NCBI GenBank assembly: GCA_050942745.1
Contig: JBMNNX010000386.1
Span: 1 to 5,126 of the forward strand
Source: UBA10939 sp050942745
Lineage (GTDB): Bacteria > Myxococcota > Myxococcia > Myxococcales > UBA5297
Direction of reading: 5' to 3'
DNA: 5,126 nucleotides
Shown: positions 1-5,126 of the stretch, in pieces
Layout of the letters: each line of letters opens with the position of its first letter
How positions within the stretch are numbered: the first letter of the stretch is position 1
Made by a program: the position numbers and the translations under genes
Notes under the pieces: model-generated
What the model was told of the DNA's origin: nothing
Databases searched by the model: none
The model's input: only the letters and a program-made list of their open reading frames with translations

Positions 1-977
1 ATCTGCGGGTGCTCGACCCGGCCTGCGGCAGTGGCCACTTCCTGCTCTACGCATTCGATCTCTTGCTCACGATCTACGAGGAGGCCTGGGCCGACCCGGA
101 GAGCCCGAAGAGCGAGGCGACGGGCAAGACGCTCGTTGGGGACTACCCGAGCCTCGACACGCTGAAGAAGGCGGTCCCGGGGCTCGTGCTCGCACACAAC
201 CTCCACGGCGTCGACATCGACCCGCGCTGCGCGCAGATCGCACAGCTCGCCCTGTGGATGCGCGCGCAGAAGGCGTATCGGGACTTCGCCATCAGCCGTG
301 GCGATCGCCCACAGATTCGCCGGTCGAACATCGTCGTGGCCGAACCGCTCGTTGCGGACGAGCAGATCGCCAAGGAGTTCGTGACGAAGCTGGGCGATGC
401 CGAGCTCGGGCGGGTGTTCATGTCGCTGGTCGAGGCGCTGAGCCTCGCGGCCGACCTCGGGCTCCTGCTGCGCGTCGAGCGGCTCGTGAAGACGCCCGCG
501 AAGAAGCAGGGCGAGCTCTTCGCCCCCCCCGAAGAGCGCATCCGTGCCGCACTCGACCGCTTCGTGCGCGAGGAGACGAGCGCAACGAGTGCGCGGAAGC
601 GGCTCTTCGCGGAGGACGTGACGCACGGCGTAGGGCTGCTGACCGTGGCGGAAAAGAAGTTTGACGTGGTGCTGATGAACCCGCCCTTCGGCGCCGGCAG
701 CACGCGCGCCAAGAAGGATTTCGACAAGGCCTACCCACGTACCAAGAACGACGTGTACGCGGCCTTCGTCGAGCGCGGCATCGAGGTGCTGAGCCCACGA
801 GGCCGTGTGGGCGCGATCACCTCGCGCACGGGCTTCTTTCTGTCGAGCTTCCAGAAGTGGCGGGAGGAAATCCTGCTCAAGCAAGCGCCCCCTGTCGTCT
901 TCGCCGACCTCGGATACGGCGTGCTCGACAGTGCAATGGTCGAGACGGCCGCCTACTGCCTGGAGAAAGCATCGTGA
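1..977 (+). CDS. pglX: BREX PglX-like adenine-specific DNA methyltransferase, catalytic core (5'-partial, ends at a frame break)
   Basis: This segment encodes the catalytic core of an N6-adenine DNA methyltransferase that transfers a methyl group from S-adenosylmethionine (SAM) to adenine in a BREX recognition motif. The frame is open at the left edge (first full codon at 3), so the N-terminal region is missing. Counting from that codon, SAM-binding motif I is DPACGSGHF at residues 5-13. An acidic motif II-like GVDID follows at about 70-73. The catalytic NPPF is at 226-229, preceded by the hydrophobic strand DVVLM. The downstream stretch DVYAAFVERGIEVLSPRGRV resembles the later core strands of the fold. 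About 220 residues separate motif I from NPPF, far more than in minimal N6 methyltransferases, but a helical insert here fits PglX. The frame stops at TGA 975-977 just after MVETAAYCLEKAS, where PglX relatives normally continue into the target-recognition domain; that continuation is present in another frame from 974. An eight-C run at 523-530 lies in frame. The family is clear; assignment to PglX is strengthened by the pglZ gene downstream. Confidence 0.88.
   Translation, partial: LRVLDPACGSGHFLLYAFDLLLTIYEEAWADPESPKSEATGKTLVGDYPSLDTLKKAVPGLVLAHNLHGVDIDPRCAQIAQLALWMRAQKAYRDFAISRGDRPQIRRSNIVVAEPLVADEQIAKEFVTKLGDAELGRVFMSLVEALSLAADLGLLLRVERLVKTPAKKQGELFAPPEERIRAALDRFVREETSATSARKRLFAEDVTHGVGLLTVAEKKFDVVLMNPPFGAGSTRAKKDFDKAYPRTKNDVYAAFVERGIEVLSPRGRVGAITSRTGFFLSSFQKWREEILLKQAPPVVFADLGYGVLDSAMVETAAYCLEKAS
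523..530 (+). repeat. C8 homopolymer inside pglX (possible phase-variation tract)
   Basis: Eight consecutive C residues encode part of Ala-Pro-Pro in the stretch GELFAPPEERIR. It is the longest single-base run I see in the window. In the present length the reading frame is maintained: motif I upstream and NPPF downstream are in the same frame. Loss of one C would lead to TGA at 619-621 and gain of one to TGA at 662-664, both before the catalytic NPPF, so slippage would switch the enzyme off. The pglX gene of Streptomyces coelicolor is known to phase-vary through a G tract. Whether this tract is actually unstable is unknown. Confidence 0.5.
962..977 (+). promoter_or_regulatory. GTGA stop/start overlap with possible ribosome binding site
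   Basis: GGAGAAAG at 962-969 precedes GTG 974-976, which overlaps TGA 975-977 of the upstream frame. The spacing from GGAG to GTG is eight bases, good enough for translational re-initiation of the downstream pglX segment. The same bases also encode Leu-Glu-Lys of the upstream frame, so the match may be fortuitous. Adding one A to the AAA at 966-968 would fuse the two frames as CLEKSIVTVFLRALE, which reads as a natural PglX sequence. The site is therefore either a real coupling junction or the scar of a one-base deletion. Confidence 0.45.
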
Positions 978-3049
978 CGGTATTCCTGCGGGCTCTCGAG
1001 CCATCGGTGGACGAAAAGGAAGGCGCGCTGCTTTCGTCGATTCGTGCGCTTCGCACGGCATCTTTGGACAGGGCGACTTTCGAAGTCTCTCCAGAAGCAT
1101 TCCAGAAGGTTCCGGGAAGTCCTTTCGCCTACTGGACGAGCGAGACGATTCGTTCAGTGTTCGTAACGAACGCGCCTTTTGAGGCCGACGGGCGCACCGT
1201 CAAGCAGGGGCTTGCTACCGCGGACGATTTCCGGTTCGTGCGCGCCTGGTGGGAAGTCGCCGAGGCTCGATGCGGTAGCCGGTGGTTCCCGTTCGCGAAG
1301 GGCGGTTCGTACTCGCCGTTCTACGCCGACGTCTTCCTGTGCGTGAACTGGTCGCGGGAGGGCGATGAAATCAAGAACAACCTGAACGCACACGGCGGCG
1401 TGCGTTCAAATGTATGGATGCTTCGGGATACGGCTGACAAGTTCTTCTTCCGCCCCGGCCTGACCTGGCCGCTCCGGGGCGTTCGACTTTCCGCGCAAGC
1501 CGTCCCGGCTGGCTGCATCTTTAGCGTGGCTGGAAAGATGGCTTTCGCCGATGATGGCGCTTTGCCGACGTTTCTTGCCCTGTTCAACTCTCGACCGTTC
1601 GACTTCCTTGTCAATACGCGAGCTGGGAAGGTCGGAGGAGTCCAGTACGAGGTGGGGCTCGTGCAATCAACGCCAGTTCCCAATCTCCAGGCCTCTGCTA
1701 CGACAAGACTTGATGGTCTCGCTCGACGTGGATGGTCGCTGAAGCGCACCCTCGACACCACCAACGAGATCTCACACGCCTTCGTGCTTCCGGGGGAAGC
1801 GAGGTCGAAGGTGGGCGCCATCGACGTTCCTGCCATCGAGCGAGAACTGGCCGACCTCCAGCGCGAAATCGATGAGCTTGTGTTCGAGCTCTACGGGCTC
1901 GGCGCAGAAGACCGCGCGACGATCGAGGCATCGACCAAGCGAGCCACGTCTAGCTCGGAAGACGACGCCTCCTCCGACGACGGGGTTGACGCCGACGACG
2001 AGGCCGCGGTCGGCGAAGGCTCGGATGCGCTTCGCTCCTGGCTGGTCGGCGTCGCCTTCGGCCGCTTCGACCCGCGCCTCGCCACCGGCGAGCGTCCGAT
2101 CCCGCCCGAGCCCGAGCCCTTCGACCTGCTACCTACGCGCTCGCCTGGTATGTACCCCGAGGGCGAAGAGCCCACCGACCGTCCCGACATCCTCGTCGAC
2201 GACGAGGGGCACCCCGACGATCTCACAGCGCGCGCCCTCGCCGTCGCCGAGCGCGTAAAGGTCGATGCGCCCGAGAATCTCCGCGCCTGGCTCGCAAGAG
2301 AGTTCTTCCCGCTGCACATCAAGATGTACTCGAAGAGCCGTCGCAAGGCGCCGATCTACTGGCAGCTCGCGACGCCCTCGGCGAGCTACTCGGTTTGGCT
2401 CTACATCCACGCCTTCAGCAAAGACACGCTGTTCCGCGTCCAGAACGACTACGTCGCGCCCAAGCTCGCTCATGAGGAACGGCGCCTCGAGTCGCTCACC
2501 GCCGAGCTGCGCGACGGCGCGACAGCCACTCAGCGCAAGCAGCTCGCCGCGCAGGAGGCGTTCGTCGAGGAGCTGCGCACCTTCCTCGATGAAGTGAAGC
2601 GTGTCGCGCCGCTCTGGAACCCGAACCTCGACGACGGCGTGATCATCAACTTTGCGCCGCTCTGGCGGCTCGTCCCGCAGAACAAGGCCTGGCAGAAGGA
2701 GCTCAAGTCCACCTGGGACGCGCTCTGCGAGGGCAAGTACGACTGGGCCCATCTCGCGATGCACCTCTGGCCCGAGCGCGTGGTGGCGAAGTGCGCCAAG
2801 GACCGAAGCCTTGCCATTGCCCACGGCCTCGAAGACGTGTTCTGGGTCGAGGGCACGGACGGCAAGTGGACCGCGCGCAAGACGCCGACCCGAAGCATCG
2901 AGGAGCTCGTGCGTGAGCGAACCTCGCCCGCAGTGAAATCTGCGCTCGAGAGCCTGCTCGAAGCGCCTGTGGCGGCCGGCAAGAGCGGCGTGCGCCGTGG
3001 GGGTGGCCGGCGCAAGTCCGCCGCCGCCACCGAGGGAGGAGACGCCTGA
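974..3049 (+). CDS. pglX: BREX PglX-like methyltransferase, target-recognition and C-terminal part (separated from its core by a frame change)
   Basis: This frame continues the methyltransferase in a different phase and encodes 691 residues if it starts at GTG 974. Counting from there, residues 1 to about 290 look like the target-recognition region, with FAKGGSYSPFYADV (107-120) running into VNW and FFRPGLTWP (about 157-165). A helix at 288-309 ends in IDELVFELYGL, as in many Eco57I-like and PglX proteins. A Ser/Asp/Glu-rich linker lies at about 325-351. The C-terminal domain carries REFFPLHIKMYSKSRRKAPIYW (from 442), a likely coiled-coil helix at about 497-541, INFAPLWRLVP (from about 558) and DRSLAIAHGLEDVFW (610-624), all familiar from PglX C-termini. 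The tail after about 667 is rich in Gly, Arg, Lys and Ala. GTG 974 was chosen because it overlaps the preceding TGA and has GGAG eight bases upstream; the ATG at 857 would add about 39 residues that are a shadow of the upstream gene. The part may act only as a fusion to, or partner of, the upstream core. Its own start is uncertain. Confidence 0.85.
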   Translation: MTVFLRALEPSVDEKEGALLSSIRALRTASLDRATFEVSPEAFQKVPGSPFAYWTSETIRSVFVTNAPFEADGRTVKQGLATADDFRFVRAWWEVAEARCGSRWFPFAKGGSYSPFYADVFLCVNWSREGDEIKNNLNAHGGVRSNVWMLRDTADKFFFRPGLTWPLRGVRLSAQAVPAGCIFSVAGKMAFADDGALPTFLALFNSRPFDFLVNTRAGKVGGVQYEVGLVQSTPVPNLQASATTRLDGLARRGWSLKRTLDTTNEISHAFVLPGEARSKVGAIDVPAIERELADLQREIDELVFELYGLGAEDRATIEASTKRATSSSEDDASSDDGVDADDEAAVGEGSDALRSWLVGVAFGRFDPRLATGERPIPPEPEPFDLLPTRSPGMYPEGEEPTDRPDILVDDEGHPDDLTARALAVAERVKVDAPENLRAWLAREFFPLHIKMYSKSRRKAPIYWQLATPSASYSVWLYIHAFSKDTLFRVQNDYVAPKLAHEERRLESLTAELRDGATATQRKQLAAQEAFVEELRTFLDEVKRVAPLWNPNLDDGVIINFAPLWRLVPQNKAWQKELKSTWDALCEGKYDWAHLAMHLWPERVVAKCAKDRSLAIAHGLEDVFWVEGTDGKWTARKTPTRSIEELVRERTSPAVKSALESLLEAPVAAGKSGVRRGGGRRKSAAATEGGDA

Positions 3050-3051
3050 TG
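3032..3051 (+). promoter_or_regulatory. Shine-Dalgarno and TGATG coupling site of pglZ
   Basis: GAGGGAGGAG at 3032-3041 is a strong purine-rich match to the anti-Shine-Dalgarno sequence. It is followed by seven bases and then ATG 3049-3051. The pglX stop TGA occupies 3047-3049, so the two genes share one base. This arrangement indicates co-transcription and translational coupling of pglX and pglZ, and it fixes the pglZ start. Confidence 0.85.
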
Positions 3052-5126
3052 CACCCGCTTCACGACTACGTGGCGAAGCAGCTTGCCGACAAACTCAAGT
3101 CCCGGCGTGTCGTTGTGTGGTACGACGAACGCGGCGAGTTCCAGCCGTTCGTAGACGAGGTGCGCGGCGGCCCGCGGGCCGTGAGAGAGCCCGTCCCTGT
3201 CACCGTCGCGGGCGCCGAGGCGAGCCTCGCCGAGTACGCGGGCTCGATGTTCGAGCTGCGCGCGGTCGTCGAGCCGCACGTGCGTGGCGACACCCCAGCC
3301 CCCGTCGTGATCTACATCCCGGGCGTCGCACGCGATCGGCGCGCCTCGGTGCTGATGGAGCTCGAGAAGGCCGGCACGACGTGGGAGCCACAGCTCAAGC
3401 AGCTCGCCAGGAACGTCCTGCTCCAGAAGTACACGCTCGGCGTCGTCGACGAGCTGCTGTCCTTCGACCGCAAGGTCTCCTACGAGGACCTTGCACGCGT
3501 GGCCGCCGGAAATGCTGGCGCGGAGCCGCCTTCGATCCTGAAGAGCATCTTCCACGACGCCAGCGGCAACGACGGGCTCCTCACGGCCTGGCTCGTGAGC
3601 GATGCACGCGACCCGGAGATCGTGAGCAAGGATGCAACGCGGGAGCTGACCAAGCTCGTGAAGGCGAGGTTGGGTCTCGACCTCGCCGCGGACGCACCGC
3701 TCTCGAAGCTTCGGGCCATCACGCTGCGTTACGTACTCGCGGGCGAGTTCCGCCTCGACCTGTCCTGTGACGCGCCTGCGTCGCTCGATAGCGTCGAAAC
3801 GCCGCGAACGAAGGACGAGGAATCCGCCGTGCGCGAGATCGCGCGGCGTCTGCGCACCCGCCACCCGGATGCGTACGCGGCGCTCGCGGACCGCGTGGAA
3901 GAGGAGCTCGGGCTCATGAACGCCAAGCTCCCTCCGGGCGCGCTGGGCTCCATCGACACGTTCCGGTTCGAGGAGCGCGCGCTCCTTCGGCACGCGGGCG
4001 ACCTCATCGCGAACGGCAAGTTCGGCGAGGCGCTCGCGCTCGTTGCGGATCGAGAGCAGAGCTTCTGGCTTGACCGAGACGTCAGCAGGAAGGCCCAGTG
4101 GGAAGCCACTCGGCGCATGGCCGAGCTGGGCAGCGTCGCGATGGAAGTGCGAAAGGCCGTCAACGAGACCTCGGGAGACGCCGCCACGTGGCTCGAGGCG
4201 TACGTGTCGAAGGACGGGTGGTTCCGTCTCGATCAGGCCCAGCGCCGCCTCGAAGCCTGGGTGGCGAACCTCGACGAGGAACCCGAGGAACGCCCGCTTG
4301 GGGTGGTCCGTCGCGCCTACGAGGACACGTGCCACGCCATGGCTGAAGGCTTCACCAAGGCGCTCGTGAAGGCAGGGTGGACCGTGCCCGGCGCGCTCCA
4401 TCAGACGCGCGTCTGGAGCGAGGTCGTCGCCGACAAGCCCAAGCCGGTCGCCTACTTCTTGGTCGACGCGATGCGCTTCGAGATGGGCATCGAGCTCGCC
4501 GAGCGCTTGCCGAAGAGCTCGGAGGTCTCCGTGCGAGCCGCCGTGGGCGCGCTGCCGAGCATCACGCCCGTTGGCATGGCGGCTCTGCAGCCCGGTGCCT
4601 CTGCAAGCTTCTCGGTCGTCGAACAGGCCGGAAAGCTGGGCGCTCGTATCGACGACAGCTTTCTGCCCGACCTCGTCTCCCGGAAGAAGCACGCGGCGGC
4701 GCGGGTGCCGAATCTGGTGGACCTTGCTCTCGATGAGCTGCTCTCCCTGCAACCCTCGAAGCTCGCGAAGAAGATCGACGGCGCGCAGGTGGTGGTCGTC
4801 CGCTCACAGGAGATCGATCACGCCGGGGAGACGGGCTTCACGTTCCAGGCCCGGCAGGTGATGGACACGGTCATCGACAACCTCGCGCGTGCGATTCGCA
4901 AGCTCGCGGCAGCGGGCGTCGAGCACGCGGTGGTGAGTGCCGACCACGGCCACCTGTTCTTCGCCAACGACCGCGACGAGTCGATGCGCATTGACGCCCC
5001 CGGCGGGAACACGGTGGAGCTGCACCGGCGCTGCTGGATCGGTCGTGGCGGCGCCACACCCCCGGGCTGCGTGCGTGTGGCGGCATCATCGCTCGGCTAC
5101 GCCTCGGACCTCGAATTCGTCTTCCC
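3049..5126 (+). CDS. pglZ: BREX phosphatase-like protein PglZ (3'-partial)
   Basis: This is a PglZ-family protein, an alkaline-phosphatase-superfamily metalloenzyme fold essential for BREX phage defence; its physiological substrate is not settled. The frame is open from ATG 3049 to the right edge, giving 692 residues. The N-terminal domain has RRVVVWYDERGEF (19-31) and VVIYIPGVARDR (86-97), typical of PglZ proteins. The PglZ domain shows VDAMRFEMG (472-480), whose D473 is a likely metal ligand. LPSITPVGMAAL (502-513) probably holds the active-site Ser/Thr (S504 or T506). EIDHAGE (588-594) and SADHGHLF (630-637) contain D590/H591 and D632/H633 as likely ligands. A late HGG...QE-type motif is usual in the family and should lie just past the window edge, so catalytic competence cannot be fully judged. 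The start is well supported: a GAGGGAGGAG Shine-Dalgarno sequence ends seven bases before the ATG, and the ATG shares one base with the pglX TGA. The N-terminus differs from what I recall of PglZ types A and B of BREX-1, so a BREX-6-like lineage is possible. I see no frameshift in the part present. Confidence 0.9.
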   Translation, partial: MHPLHDYVAKQLADKLKSRRVVVWYDERGEFQPFVDEVRGGPRAVREPVPVTVAGAEASLAEYAGSMFELRAVVEPHVRGDTPAPVVIYIPGVARDRRASVLMELEKAGTTWEPQLKQLARNVLLQKYTLGVVDELLSFDRKVSYEDLARVAAGNAGAEPPSILKSIFHDASGNDGLLTAWLVSDARDPEIVSKDATRELTKLVKARLGLDLAADAPLSKLRAITLRYVLAGEFRLDLSCDAPASLDSVETPRTKDEESAVREIARRLRTRHPDAYAALADRVEEELGLMNAKLPPGALGSIDTFRFEERALLRHAGDLIANGKFGEALALVADREQSFWLDRDVSRKAQWEATRRMAELGSVAMEVRKAVNETSGDAATWLEAYVSKDGWFRLDQAQRRLEAWVANLDEEPEERPLGVVRRAYEDTCHAMAEGFTKALVKAGWTVPGALHQTRVWSEVVADKPKPVAYFLVDAMRFEMGIELAERLPKSSEVSVRAAVGALPSITPVGMAALQPGASASFSVVEQAGKLGARIDDSFLPDLVSRKKHAAARVPNLVDLALDELLSLQPSKLAKKIDGAQVVVVRSQEIDHAGETGFTFQARQVMDTVIDNLARAIRKLAAAGVEHAVVSADHGHLFFANDRDESMRIDAPGGNTVELHRRCWIGRGGATPPGCVRVAASSLGYASDLEFVF

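Noticed and set aside
143..727. A 194-codon - strand frame opposite the methyltransferase core
   Set aside because: Its translation is Ser/Arg/Ala-rich without motifs, and the + strand at the same place carries clear methyltransferase motifs.
857..973. ATG 857 as the start of the downstream pglX segment
   Set aside because: The added residues are an out-of-frame reading of conserved methyltransferase sequence and resemble no domain. The overlap would be 121 bases, whereas GTG 974 or a simple frame repair explains the data better.
960..977. Programmed -1 ribosomal frameshifting at the pglX break
   Set aside because: The step from the upstream to the downstream frame is -1, but there is no canonical X XXY YYZ slippery heptamer before the TGA, only a GAG-AAA-GCA context, and I see no clear stem-loop immediately after it. 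A coupling overlap or a one-base lesion is simpler.
1..3049. An ordinary type IIG or type I restriction-modification enzyme
   Set aside because: The core motifs alone would allow it, but no nuclease motif is visible, the C-terminal domain resembles PglX, and the coupled downstream gene is a PglZ, which points to BREX. The missing N-terminus keeps a small doubt.
3169..3180. A perfect 12-base palindrome (GGCCCGCGGGCC) in pglZ
   Set aside because: It lies inside coding sequence and consists only of G and C in a GC-rich gene. There is no T-run for a terminator and no second copy noticed, so chance is adequate.
2997..3770. A 257-codon + strand frame over the pglX-pglZ junction
   Set aside because: Its product is Arg/Pro/Ala-rich low-complexity sequence, and it lies in a different phase from the motif-bearing pglZ frame.
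2530..4752. A 740-codon open frame on the - strand opposite the end of pglX and most of pglZ
   Set aside because: It runs across two well-supported + strand genes, its translation is low-complexity and rich in Arg, Gly, Glu and Leu with no recognisable domain, and long antisense open frames are common opposite high-GC codon usage.

Overview
The window is part of a BREX-type phage-defence operon, read entirely from the + strand. It carries the 3' part of a pglX-like adenine-specific DNA methyltransferase, followed directly by the 5' part of pglZ, a PglZ-fold (alkaline-phosphatase superfamily) protein. Both ends of the window fall inside genes. There is no non-coding stretch, and I see no RNA gene, CRISPR array, insertion sequence or convincing promoter or terminator. 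By hand counts on sampled lines, G+C is roughly 63-68 % over most of the window. This fits a high-GC Gram-negative such as a myxobacterium-like or other proteobacterial host, but two partial genes cannot fix the taxon.

Layout: positions 1-977 encode the methyltransferase catalytic core, with SAM-binding motif I at the very left edge and the NPPF catalytic motif in the middle. Positions 974-3049 encode the target-recognition region, an acidic linker and the long C-terminal domain. In PglX these parts normally form one chain of about 1,200 residues. Here they lie in two frames, separated by a TGA at 975-977 that overlaps a GTG at 974. That is either a one-base lesion (or sequencing error) in one pglX gene, or a genuine two-subunit split with translational coupling. 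Positions 3049 to the right edge encode 692 residues of PglZ without a stop. Its ATG shares one base with the pglX TGA and sits behind a strong Shine-Dalgarno sequence.

How they work together: in BREX systems PglX methylates a non-palindromic host motif, which marks self DNA. PglZ is needed for defence, together with a large ATPase (BrxC/PglY) and accessory proteins expected outside the window. The pglX-pglZ adjacency is compatible with BREX type 1 or type 6. The PglZ N-terminus does not resemble what I recall of the PglZ type A or type B forms, so type 6 or a related lineage is a reasonable but unproven guess.

Points deserving attention are the broken or split pglX frame at about 962-977, an in-frame C8 homopolymer at 523-530 that could make pglX phase-variable, and a local G+C dip over the target-recognition region that suggests exchange of specificity.
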